Below are positions 18,516 through 25,234 of a stretch of 25,359 nt of DNA, one piece after another. Made by a program: the position numbers and the translations under genes. The stretch is from Myxococcales bacterium (lineage in GTDB: Bacteria > Myxococcota_A > Polyangia > Haliangiales > Haliangiaceae). The DNA lies in NCBI GenBank assembly GCA_016720595.1, contig JADKKI010000045.1, positions 1 to 25,359 on the forward strand, read 5' to 3'. Position 1 is the stretch's first letter, and each line of letters opens with the position of its first letter. The notes below the pieces were generated by a model. The model ran no database searches and was not told the origin of the DNA. It saw nothing but the letters and a program-made list of their open reading frames with translations.

Positions 18516-19058
18516 CTAAAGCAGCGCGCAGCCCATCGCCGACGCTGCCTGGCGCATCGCCTCGGTCGCCGCCTTGCAGCCCGCATCGGCGGCGGCACGC
18601 GCATCTCCCTCGAGGCTGGCCCAGCCCGCGCGCAGCGCCTCGTAGCCCTGGTGCATCGCATCGCGCGCGGCCTGGGGCATCTGATCACACGTCATGATCT
18701 GATCCACCGTCCGCGCATACGCGCGGCACGACTCCGGAACCTGGCGCTCTCTCGCCCGCACCCCGGCGGCGGCCAGATCGGTCTCGAGGTGGGAGCGCAC
18801 GGTGATCGGCAGCCGCGCCTTGCAGTGCTTCGGATCCTTCAGCGAGGTCGTCCCGACGATGCAGGTCCGGACGCTTACCGGCCAGCGATCCTCGGTGCAG
18901 CGGGTCTCGAACACGCCCCGCACGTCGCGCGCGTGATCATCCTTGGGCTCGAGCAGGGACAGCACGTGGTCCGCGGCCTGCGTGCACGATGGCGGCGGTG
19001 GCCGCGAACTGCCGTGCCGGCACGCGCTCATCAGCATCACGACCAGCAGCCAACGCAC
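18516..19058 (-). CDS. Cys-rich lipoprotein, close paralogue of the next gene
   Basis: The 180-residue protein starts at GTG 19058. The signal is short (MRWLLVVMLMSAC), with a lipobox MSAC at Cys13. The mature part reads CTQAADHVLSLLEPKDDH, RDVRGVFETRCTEDRWPVSV, RTCIVGT, KHCKARLPITVRSHLE, SCRAYARTVDQIMTCDQMPQ, AARDAMHQGYEALRAGWASL and AGCKAATEAMRQAASAMGC. Cys, Trp and Pro-Gln positions coincide with those of the gene at 17944-18480, so the two arose by tandem duplication. The protein is expected to be membrane-anchored in the periplasm. It lies 18 bases after the ADP-ribosylglycohydrolase gene and 35 before its paralogue. Confidence 0.8.
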   Translation of the reverse strand: MRWLLVVMLMSACRHGSSRPPPPSCTQAADHVLSLLEPKDDHARDVRGVFETRCTEDRWPVSVRTCIVGTTSLKDPKHCKARLPITVRSHLETDLAAAGVRARERQVPESCRAYARTVDQIMTCDQMPQAARDAMHQGYEALRAGWASLEGDARAAADAGCKAATEAMRQAASAMGCALL

Positions 19059-19076
19059 GCCGAGAGCATCGCACGA

Positions 19077-19958
19077 TCAGGTGGCGGGGAGCGGCTCGCG
19101 CGAGGCACGCCAGGCCGGCGGGATGCCCTCGATCCCGACGGCGCCGACGATGATCCCACCGACGATCGCGCAGGTCGTATCGATGTCTCCACCCACGCTC
19201 CCGCAGTCCCACAGTGCGCCTGCATAGTCACCGAGCCGGGTCGCTGCGCACCACACCGCGAACGGGATCGTATCGGAGGCGAGGACGTTGCTGCCGTTGC
19301 CGAGCTCCGTCGCCACCGTCATCGGCTCGGCGCCGAGCAGCGGCAGCGCCCGGGACAGGTTCGTGCGCGTGGCGCCCGCCGGGGTGCGCTGGATGACGGC
19401 CTCGATCAGCGCCCTGGGATCGCGCTCACCGGCGACGACGACGGCGGCCGCGACCGCGACTGCGACCGCACCCGCGATGCCGTCGGGATGTGCATGCGTC
19501 GGCGCCGCGGAGCGCGCGGCATGCTCGACGACGGCTTCGAGATCCTCCGCGAAGTACGCCCCGATCGGTGCGGCCCGCATCCCGCCGCCATTGCCGCACG
19601 AGCCCTGGCCGCCGAACAGCGCGCGCGCCGCGAGATCATACGTCACGCCCGCCGCGATCTCGGAGAGCACCTCGTGCGCGCCGCGGCCATAGCCCCGCGC
19701 TGGATCCGCGATGTACCGGCGCGCGAACGCATCCGCGAGCTCGGCTGGAGCGATCCCGTTGCGCGCGGCGAGCACCTCGACGATCGAGATCGCCATCGCC
19801 GTGTCATCCGTCCACATCCAGCGCCGGCCGACCGGTGCCGTCCGCGCATCGAGCGAGAGCGCCCGGGCATGGGGACCCGCGTGGAGCAGCTGCTCGCCGA
19901 ACGCATCGGCGACCGACAATCCTTCCAGGGCGACCCGGGCTCGGTCGATCGGCTTCAT
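19077..19958 (-). CDS. ADP-ribosylglycohydrolase family protein
   Basis: Cytosolic, probably Mg-dependent hydrolase that removes ADP-ribose from proteins or small molecules (ARH/DraG family). The 293-residue frame is intact from ATG 19958. Metal-binding residues are visible as W-T-D-D-T at 49-53 (RRWMWTDDTAMAI) and near the C-terminus as GSVGGDIDTTCAIVGGIIVG, the family's second Asp-x-Asp-Thr site. GGGMRAAPIGAYF and APTHAHPDGIAGAVAV are further family stretches. The N-terminal Glu-rich site is less typical (VALEGLSVADAFGEQL instead of GxxxGDAxG). It is first in the minus-strand run, with a good promoter just before the start. The substrate cannot be read from sequence. Confidence 0.92.
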   Translation of the reverse strand: MKPIDRARVALEGLSVADAFGEQLLHAGPHARALSLDARTAPVGRRWMWTDDTAMAISIVEVLAARNGIAPAELADAFARRYIADPARGYGRGAHEVLSEIAAGVTYDLAARALFGGQGSCGNGGGMRAAPIGAYFAEDLEAVVEHAARSAAPTHAHPDGIAGAVAVAVAAAVVVAGERDPRALIEAVIQRTPAGATRTNLSRALPLLGAEPMTVATELGNGSNVLASDTIPFAVWCAATRLGDYAGALWDCGSVGGDIDTTCAIVGGIIVGAVGIEGIPPAWRASREPLPAT

Positions 19959-19964
19959 GGTGTC

Positions 19965-19992
19965 ATTGTAACACTATCATGGCGCACCGCAA
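19965..19992 (-). promoter_or_regulatory. Candidate promoter of the seven-gene minus-strand run, possibly leaderless
   Basis: On the minus strand, TTGCGG (19987-19992) and TACAAT (19965-19970) are 16 bases apart. The -10 ends 6 bases before the ATG at 19958, so transcription would start at or next to the start codon, with no room for a ribosome binding site. A GTGT-7-ACAC dyad overlaps the -10. The esterase gene diverges at 20010, and TATCAT at 19975-19980 could be its own -10. Confidence 0.45.
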
Positions 19993-20009
19993 GCGGGTAC
20001 CGTGGCGTC

Positions 20010-20654
20010 ATGTCCCTGCGGTTCCTGTACTGCCACGGCTTCGCCTCCGGCCCCCAGTCCACCAAGGGCGTCGCGTTCGCGAACCACTTCGCATCACGAG
20101 GCGTCACCGTCGATCGCCTGAACCTCCGGGTGCCCTCGTTCGAGCACCTGCGACTGTCCGCGATGATCGAGACCGCGCGCGCCGCGATCGGTGGGCCGGA
20201 TGATCGCGCCGTGATGGTGGGCAGCTCGCTCGGCGGGTTGACCACCGCGCGCACCGCCGAGCGAGATCCGCGGGTGATCGCGGTGATGCTCCTCGCGCCG
20301 GCATTCCAGCTGATCCCGCGCTGGCAGCAGCAGCTCGGCCCCGCGTGGGACGAGTGGCAGCGCACCGGCTGGCGCGAGGTCGCCGACTACACGACGAACG
20401 CCCCCGCGCGCCTCGACTTCGCCTTCACCGAGGACGTGGCCGCGGTCGATGTCGGGTTCCCCGAGCTGACGATCCCGACGCTGATCTGCCACGGTATCCA
20501 CGACGACGCGGTCCCGGTCGACCACTCGCGCCGGTTCGCGGCCGGTCGCCCGAACGTCCGCCTGATCGAGCTCGACGACGATCACGAGCTCGGCGCATCG
20601 CTGCCGCGTCTGCTCGCCGAGGCGGATGCGTTCCTCGGCCCGTTCCTGCGCTGA
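20010..20654 (+). CDS. YqiA-like alpha/beta hydrolase (esterase)
   Basis: Small cytosolic serine esterase of 214 residues from ATG 20010. The strand-loop FLYCHGFASGPQSTKG is the oxyanion-hole region typical of YqiA-like proteins. The nucleophile elbow is VMVGSSLGG with Ser73 (GxSxG at 71-75). The acid is probably Asp165 or Asp166 in TLICHGIHDDAVP, and the base His192 in LIELDDDHELGAS. The frame is intact and the length is typical. The family cleaves short acyl esters; the natural substrate is unknown. It is divergent from the ADP-ribosylglycohydrolase and 68 bases upstream of the copper-protein gene, which may be transcribed with it. Confidence 0.9.
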   Translation: MSLRFLYCHGFASGPQSTKGVAFANHFASRGVTVDRLNLRVPSFEHLRLSAMIETARAAIGGPDDRAVMVGSSLGGLTTARTAERDPRVIAVMLLAPAFQLIPRWQQQLGPAWDEWQRTGWREVADYTTNAPARLDFAFTEDVAAVDVGFPELTIPTLICHGIHDDAVPVDHSRRFAAGRPNVRLIELDDDHELGASLPRLLAEADAFLGPFLR

Positions 20655-20722
20655 TCACCTGCGTGGGCGACCCACGCGAAGCGCCACTGGTATCGCCCCC
20701 AGCAGCGTGGTTAGATCCGGAG

Positions 20723-21709
20723 GTGCGCGGTGTCTTGCTCCTCGGCTTCCTGGCGGCGTGCGGCGAGAACGCTGACCCGCCGGTCACGCCCGTCGGGATG
20801 CCGCCGCCGGGCGAGCCGCCTGCGCACACCGTCGGTGGGTTCACGATCGCGGTCCCTCCCGAGCAGCTCGCGCCGGGTGCCGAGACCTATCCATGCTGGG
20901 TGTTCCCTCTCGATGTCACCGGGCCGTCGAGAATCGTCGGAGGTGCCGTGCTGCGCACTGCGCCGGGCCTGCACCACGGGAACATCACGAGCCGGCCCAA
21001 GACCGGCGAGGGCATCCGCCACTGTGAGGCCGGCGCCGGCAACGAGGGTACCGACGTCATCAACGGCGGCATGGTCCTGTTCGGATCGTCGACCCAGAAG
21101 TCGGGCGAGGAGTGGTACCGGTTCCCCGACGGCGAGGGGTACCGGATCCAGGACGGCTTCGAGATCGTCGCCCGGATGCACTACCTGAACCCGACCGACC
21201 TGCCGCTCACCGTCTCGCCGACCTACGAGTGGTTCACCATCGACGAGGCGACGCTGGTCCACGAGCTCGGCCCGTTCTTGTGGATGTACAACAAGTTCCA
21301 GATCCCACCACGGGCGACGCAGACCGTGAGCGCGGACTGCTTCCTGCCCAACGATCATCCGTCGCACATCGTCACGATGCTTCCCCACATGCACGCTCTC
21401 GGGCGGGCGCTCACCGGCAGCTACATCGGCGGGCCGCTCGACGGGCAGCGCTTCCTCGACTCCCAGGGCTACAACCCCGACGATGGCGTCCTGGTGCAGT
21501 ACGAGCCCCCGGTGGACCTGACCAACGTCGATGGTGTCCGGTTCGAGTGCACCTGGCAGAACACGTTCGACAAGACGATCGTCGAGGGTGTCGGCGACAA
21601 CGAGATGTGCATGGTGTTCGGCTATGCGTGGCCGGTCACCAAGGCCTACACGCTGGTCGCCGAGCCCAGCAACTGCATCATGTTCCCGACCCCGCCGCCG
21701 CCGAGCTGA
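20723..21709 (+). CDS. Lipoprotein with peptidylglycine/dopamine-monooxygenase-like copper sites
   Basis: The 328-residue frame starts at GTG 20723. MRGVLLLGFLAACGE has a lipobox with Cys13, though the leader is short and a GGAGG at 20719-20723 is too close for this start; TTG 20735 is an alternative. The two-domain copper monooxygenase fold is suggested by all six copper ligands at the spacing of PHM/DBH. His84-His85 (GLHHGN) and His153 (ARMHYLNPTDLPL) match the CuH site. His222-x-His224 (LPHMHALG) and Met295 (DNEMCMVFGYAW) match the CuM site. The intervals between ligand groups (68, 69, 71) are close to the animal enzyme's. It would act outside the inner membrane, using O2 and a reductant to hydroxylate a substrate not known here. 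The frame is intact. Confidence 0.85.
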   Translation: MRGVLLLGFLAACGENADPPVTPVGMPPPGEPPAHTVGGFTIAVPPEQLAPGAETYPCWVFPLDVTGPSRIVGGAVLRTAPGLHHGNITSRPKTGEGIRHCEAGAGNEGTDVINGGMVLFGSSTQKSGEEWYRFPDGEGYRIQDGFEIVARMHYLNPTDLPLTVSPTYEWFTIDEATLVHELGPFLWMYNKFQIPPRATQTVSADCFLPNDHPSHIVTMLPHMHALGRALTGSYIGGPLDGQRFLDSQGYNPDDGVLVQYEPPVDLTNVDGVRFECTWQNTFDKTIVEGVGDNEMCMVFGYAWPVTKAYTLVAEPSNCIMFPTPPPPS

Positions 21710-21716
21710 CCGCGGA

Positions 21717-21990
21717 TCACCGTCGGAGGACGCGGAACGCGATGTCGCGCGAGCCGACGGCGCGCGACGACGCCATCCACAGCATCATCAGCGGCTCGAT
21801 CAGCCGAGCACTCGCGAGCGGGCCCGCGTCGATCGCATCGAAGCCGACATCCTCGACGAGCTGACGAACGATCTGCTTGGCCGCCGCATCGTCACCGCAG
21901 TAGAAGTTCGAGGCCGCGAGGTCGCCAGATCGGCTTCGCGAGGTTCCTCCGCGCCCTGCGCGTTGAACGACCTTTCGCTCCATCTACATC
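21717..21990 (-). pseudogene. F420-dependent NADP oxidoreductase-like protein, C-terminal remnant
   Basis: The C-terminal part is clear: NFYCGDDAAAKQIVRQLVED, VGFDAIDAGPLASARLIEPL, MMLWMASSRAVGSRDIAF-RVLRR. It matches the end of NADPH:F420 oxidoreductase-like proteins (pfam F420_oxidored type). Before it, KVV and, one frame over, SFNAQGAEEPREADLA correspond to the family's KVVKAFNTxGA segment, so one or two single-base shifts are present. The N-terminal Rossmann half with GxGxxG should follow but is absent. Upstream of about 21990 another frame ends with PANMWLRRLVATVARAVPKM and a TAG directly against it. The gene is therefore cut, by deletion or a chimeric join. It is convergent with the copper-protein gene, with 7 bases between. 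Confidence 0.7.
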
Positions 21991-22473
21991 TTGGGCACGG
22001 CGCGCGCGACTGTGGCAACGAGTCGGCGCAGCCACATGTTCGCCGGGTCGGCGTCGACGCGCGGGACACCTGGGTTGTCAGGGCAGCTGCTCGCTGCCGG
22101 TCGCCGCGATCCGGAACGGCGAGAGCGCGTACCCGCTCGGCTCGCGAGATCGTACGGCCGGGATTGCCCGCGTTCGGCAGAGCGCGTACCCGCTCGGCTC
22201 GCCGTGGGCTGCGTCGCGGACGGGGTCGGGCGCAGCGCCTGCCGAACAACCGCCGGCGCCCGCGCCAGCGAGGGCAAGGTACGCGCGGTGCCTGACCCCG
22301 CCGCCGTAGTCACAGTCGCCGCCCCGACCCCATCCGCTCCGCGGACGCCCACGGCGCGCCGTCGCGGTGACGTCGAGCTGCCTGCGGAGCACGAGGACGC
22401 TTCGCCATCTGCCGAAGGGTCGTGCCGGACGCTGGCCGTCGGCTCGTTCCGTGTCGCGAAACGGCGAGCAGCG
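21991..22473. other. About 480 bases with no firm gene; holds a 24-base direct repeat
   Basis: A minus-strand piece ending at 21984 (DNPGVPRVDADPANMWLRRL then VATVARAVPKM) could be a real C-terminus, but its upstream frame is Arg-rich and cannot be followed. AGAGCGCGTACCCGCTCGGC plus TCGC occurs at 22122-22145 and again, identical, at 22179-22202. The two copies are 57 bases apart start to start. The rest shows no recognisable domain on either strand. Confidence 0.45.
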
Positions 22474-22797
22474 TCACCAGGGAGTTTTTGTCGATGGGCC
22501 GTCGGCTTCGGACTGCGCTCGCGTTTGCCATCGAACGGACTCGAATGCTGCATCCTGCACGAGCCAGTCGTGGATCGAATCGGACAGGCGCGGCGGACCG
22601 TGGTGACAGACGGTCCAGACGCCGTGTTCCATCGAGGCGAACGCGTCGATGCGGTGGTCGGTGTCCTCGAACCATGACACCGAAACCGACGCCGAAGTGC
22701 TGGAGTCCTCGTGCAACGACGTGGTTCGCCATCGAGCGTGGAAATCGACCATTCGTTCAAGGAGTTCCCTCGCTGTCCACGGAGTGGCGCGCGGCAT
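22474..22797 (-). CDS. Hypothetical protein
   Basis: A 107-residue frame from ATG 22797. It reads MPRATPWTARELLERMVDFH, ARWRTTSLHEDSSTSASVSV, SWFEDTDHRIDAFASMEHGV, WTVCHHGPPRLSDSIHDWLV, QDAAFESVRWQTRAQ. The Trp/His/Asp-rich balanced composition is unlike the Arg-rich shadow frames, so I believe it codes. I do not recognise a domain; the alternation of beta-like and helical pieces suggests a small cytosolic alpha/beta protein. The start overlaps the end of the next upstream gene on the same strand by 41 bases. That overlap may be real coupling or one gene split by a frameshift. Confidence 0.5.
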   Translation of the reverse strand: MPRATPWTARELLERMVDFHARWRTTSLHEDSSTSASVSVSWFEDTDHRIDAFASMEHGVWTVCHHGPPRLSDSIHDWLVQDAAFESVRWQTRAQSEADGPSTKTPW

Positions 22798-23074
22798 GAG
22801 CCAACTTCACGTGGTCACGCCGGATAGGAACTACGCCTCGCGGGAGCAGGCTGGTCGCATTGGTCACTCCACCACCTTCGACGAGACGGCGGAGAATGGC
22901 CGGATCGGAACCGCCGTACCGGATGCATCCGAATTCCTGTGTTGCGATCACCCTGAGCATGGCGTCGGTCTCGGCTTCGTCCCCAGGTTGACTCCGCACG
23001 TAACAGTGCTCGTGCTCGTTCTCCGTGAACAGCGCTGGTGCAATCGACTGGGAACTCCACATGAGGTGCAGCAA
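22757..23074 (-). CDS. Hypothetical protein
   Basis: A 105-residue frame from ATG 23074: MLHLMWSSQSIAPALFTENE, HEHCYVRSQPGDEAETDAML, RVIATQEFGCIRYGGSDPAI, LRRLVEGGGVTNATSLLPRG. The composition is balanced and coding-like. It is not recognised. It may form one protein with the frame that follows at 22797-22474: joined, they would give about 200 residues with MPRATPW continuing after the KLAHAARHS end. No signal peptide or membrane segment is visible. Confidence 0.45.
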   Translation of the reverse strand: MLHLMWSSQSIAPALFTENEHEHCYVRSQPGDEAETDAMLRVIATQEFGCIRYGGSDPAILRRLVEGGGVTNATSLLPRGVVPIRRDHVKLAHAARHSVDSEGTP

Positions 23075-23135
23075 CCGTCCTCCCCATAGAACGGCCCAAC
23101 GACGTTAAGGGCGTAGCGCTTCCGCGGCATCGACC

Positions 23136-23647
23136 CTACAGGCAGCCCTTGGCTAGCGGATTGTCGAGGCACTCCGCGTGACCGAGCGGCCCTCGCATCA
23201 GGATCTCGCTGCCCTCGCGCCGAAGTGCGGTCTCGACCTTCTTCCACTCGTCTTTCGCTACGCCATCTTCGAGAACAACCATCGCCGCCGCCCGGCTCTA
23301 CAGAGCGCAACCGCCTCCGATTGCGACTTGGGATCGCCATCCACGTAGAGGCCCGTAGCCGAGACCCGAAGCGTGCAGCGCATCGCCGGAACTAGCCGCC
23401 GACTTAGTTGGCTTCGGCGACGACGTTAGGGCTGGTGTGCCGCCCGGCACCTGGACTGGCGATCTCGCCGCATCCTGCTCTGCCGCCACGCCAGCGGCGC
23501 AGCAGCATCTTGCGTCGGCTGTGGGGGCTCGAGGTGTTGCGCTTCGGTCGCAGCGTGCAGCGGATCCTTCCGTCGAGCGAGCATCTCGCGCCGGCTTCCG
23601 CAGCTGACGAGGGCAAGCACCATCGCGGTGCCCGCAAGACTCCGCAT
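23136..23647 (-). CDS. Putative lipoprotein (frameshifted)
   Basis: The ATG at 23647 gives MRSLAGTAMVLALVSCGSRR, a signal peptide with lipobox LVSC (Cys16). A polar linker follows (KDPLHAATEAQHLEPPQPTQ). After one or two shifts, another frame carries MRCTLRVSATGLYVDGDPKS and QSEAVALCRAG. After a further shift at about 23290 comes MVVLEDGVAKDEWKKVETAL, RREGSEILMRGPLGHAECLD, NPLAKGCL and TAG at 23136-23138. The C-terminal part, with a beta strand ending in LYVDG and a helix of the DEWKKVETALRREG type, loosely recalls the periplasmic fold of ExbD/TolR proteins, but the match is weak and the lipobox argues against it. It is probably one broken gene of about 170 residues. Confidence 0.5.
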
Positions 23648-23682
23648 CCGGGAGATGGTAGCCGAACTTCCTCGGATCGCTG

Positions 23683-23820
23683 CTACGGGGCTGCGACGGT
23701 CAGCGCGGTAATCATTCTCTTGCGGGGCGCGCTCTCTACGACGTCGAGGTCGCAACTATCAACGACCGCCTGAAGTAGGTCTTCGAGGACAGCGACACCA
23801 GGAAGCGAGAATGCTGCCAT
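23683..23820 (-). CDS. Very small hypothetical protein
   Basis: The 45-residue frame MAAFSLPGVAVLEDLLQAVV, DSCDLDVVESAPRKRMITAL, TVAAP starts at ATG 23820 with GAAGAGG 6 bases before it, a good ribosome binding site. The stop is at 23683. It looks helical and acidic. It may be independent or the C-terminal end of the frame upstream (23759-24174) joined by a frameshift; the site of overlap, near 23820, would put VLEDLLQAVV after FEEVCNGSILAS. It is not recognised. Confidence 0.4.
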   Translation of the reverse strand: MAAFSLPGVAVLEDLLQAVVDSCDLDVVESAPRKRMITALTVAAP

Positions 23821-24174
23821 TGCACACCTCTTCAAAAGCTCCCTCGACGTCCGACGGCTTACGACCAAACCCGAGCACCAAACCACGCAACCTATCGGCC
23901 ATCATCGCTGGGACGAACGGCACCTTGTCGCCCAGCTCCTCCTTCGCTGCAGGTAGCCGGGGACCCCTCGCAGGACCAGCGCCAGCTTCCCGCCGAACAG
24001 GCCCGCCCACTGGCGTCCCAGTTCCAATCAGGCCTCCCTGCGACGGTACCGCATGCGGCAGTTGGTGACCCAAAGGCCGAGCTTGTGCCCGACCACGACC
24101 AGATCGCGCTTCACCGCGTCCCAGCCGTGGCGCGCAACTTGACAGGCCTCAGCGGCACGGAATGATGGACGCAT
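23759..24174 (-). CDS. Hypothetical protein (frameshifted)
   Basis: The ATG at 24174 gives MRPSFRAAEACQVARHGWDA, VKRDLVVVGHKLGLWVTNCR, MRYRRREA and then a stop. One frame over the reading goes on through GPVRREAGAGPARG to KEELGDKVPFVPAMMADRLR, GLVLGFGRKPSDVEGAFEEV and CNGSILAS. Both pieces look coding-like, so a single-base shift near 24030 is likely. I do not recognise the protein. Its ATG overlaps the ATG of the divergent gene at 24173 in a shared CATG, which leaves no room for promoters between them. One of the two starts may therefore be wrong. Confidence 0.35.
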
Positions 24175-24511
24175 GGATGCTGCCCAGCAACTCGTGCCCG
24201 ACGAGACCGAGCCACTGACGTGGGCCGAGATCGGCCGCCGATATCCTGATCAGTACGTGTGCCTTGTGGACGTTGTCCACGCGCGCCGCGGTGATCCCGA
24301 CATCGTCAGTGCACGGGTCGTGGGGAATGGCGCAACGCATGATGCTGCCTTCCGGCCCATCCGTGATCTCGGCGAGCGATACCCCCGTTTCGCGATCAGG
24401 TACACCGGCGTCTGTACGGAGCCTTTGATTCGACCCTCGCTGGTCATCGATGACGAGACTCTCGAGCTCCTTGCTGCGCCACTGAAGCGACATTCGCTGG
24501 CCACTCGATGA
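24173..24511 (+). CDS. Small YPDxxV-type protein, partner of an aspartic protease
   Basis: The 112-residue intact frame from ATG 24173 reads MDAAQQLVPDETEPLTWAEI, GRRYPDQYVCLVDVVHARRG, DPDIVSARVVGNGATHDAAF, PRFAIRYTGVCTEPLIRPSL. The pattern W-x-E-I-x-x-R-Y-P-D-x-x-V-x-L-V-D, then A-R-V-x-G-x-G, then Y-T-G, is one I recall from small proteins that sit directly before retroviral-like aspartic proteases in many bacteria. The function is unknown to me. The stop overlaps the next start as ATGA, which points to translational coupling. A cytosolic location is likely (no signal peptide). Confidence 0.65.
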   Translation: MDAAQQLVPDETEPLTWAEIGRRYPDQYVCLVDVVHARRGDPDIVSARVVGNGATHDAAFRPIRDLGERYPRFAIRYTGVCTEPLIRPSLVIDDETLELLAAPLKRHSLATR

Positions 24512-24891
24512 CGCGAGTCTCGACCTCCTTCGTTCGCGATCGTGAGCTGATCATCGTTGAGGCGGAGGTCGTGGGGCGGGCTGGCCGTACGACAGGCGCT
24601 CGACTGGTGTTGGATACGGGTGCTGCTGCGACGACGCTGACACCGAACGTGATCCAGGCGGTCGGGTATTCACGACGCGACGCCTACAAGGAATCGACGG
24701 TTCACACTGCGATCGGGGAGGAACGCGGCTACTGGATTCACGTGGCCGAGTTCACCGTGCTCGACGTGACGACACCCGACTTTGCTGTCACGGTCTTCGG
24801 GTGGGACTTTGGGGACATCGATGGTCTGGTGATGAACTGCTCCGGCCATCGCTTCCGGATCGGTCGGCGGGCAGACCTCCCCGGAAATTGA
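24508..24891 (+). CDS. Retroviral-like (clan AA) aspartic protease
   Basis: The 127-residue frame from ATG 24508 overlaps the upstream stop. MTRVSTSFVRDRELIIVEAE and VVGRAGRTTGARLVLDTGAA, ATTLTPNVIQAVGY form the first half of a pepsin-like lobe. The catalytic Asp-Thr-Gly is at 36-38 (LVLDTGAAATTL). The second conserved part is FTVLDVTTPDFAVTVFGWDF, GDIDGLV, after which family members usually show GxDFL. Here the text reads MNCSGHRFRIG, and a one-base shift near 24840 would give MNLLRPSL. A single DTG per chain means it should act as a dimer. The end may therefore be frameshifted. No membrane segment or signal is visible. Confidence 0.75.
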   Translation: MTRVSTSFVRDRELIIVEAEVVGRAGRTTGARLVLDTGAAATTLTPNVIQAVGYSRRDAYKESTVHTAIGEERGYWIHVAEFTVLDVTTPDFAVTVFGWDFGDIDGLVMNCSGHRFRIGRRADLPGN

Positions 24892-24944
24892 TCCATCCGT
24901 GAACCGGCCGACCGGTGCTCCACGCACCACCTCCTGCCTGCGGC

Positions 24945-25176
24945 TTAGCCGCCGCCGGGGATGTGCGGGCCGACCCGCGCCGCGCAACACCACCCGGCGC
25001 CGCACGGCGACGAACGTCAGGATCAGCACCCATCGCGTCGCGCGCGCACTCGCCTCGGGCGAGCGCAGGGTGGCCGTGGGCAACGCGACCGCGTCAGCGT
25101 CTTCGGGCGGCGTGACAGGCGGAGGCGGTTCATCACGCTGGATGACGAAGTCACTCTGGAACGGTGATCGCGCCAT
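24945..25176 (-). CDS. Small membrane protein (frameshifted)
   Basis: From ATG 25176 the frame reads MARSPFQSDFVIQRDEPPPP, VTPPEDADAVALPTATLRSP, EASARATRWVLILTFVAV. This is a cytosolic Pro/Asp-rich region followed by the start of a membrane segment (RWVLILTFVAV). The direct frame then becomes Arg-rich. One base over, GAGWCCAARVGPHIPGGG ends at TAA 24945-24947, a more natural end. The protein would have about 76 residues and one membrane anchor. It is not recognised. It is convergent with the protease gene. Confidence 0.4.
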
Positions 25177-25209
25177 TGACCTGCTTGACTGCCTGATCGC
25201 CGAGCGCAC

Positions 25210-25234
25210 CTCCTGCGGTGGAACGACGCAGGAG
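25210..25234. repeat. Perfect inverted repeat (8-base stem, 9-base loop)
   Basis: CTCCTGCG at 25210-25217 and CGCAGGAG at 25227-25234 are exact inverted copies separated by GTGGAACGA. It lies upstream of the small membrane-protein start. It has no T tract on either side, so an operator or RNA structure is as likely as a terminator. I see no gene in 25235-25359. Confidence 0.4.

Noticed and set aside
18651..20009. Plus-strand frame continuing upstream of the esterase
   Set aside because: The part before the ATG at 20010 is antisense to the lipoprotein and ADP-ribosylglycohydrolase genes; the esterase starts at MSLRFLYCHGF.
22122..22202. Two 24-base repeats as a CRISPR array
   Set aside because: Only two copies, no third repeat at the same interval, no cas genes.
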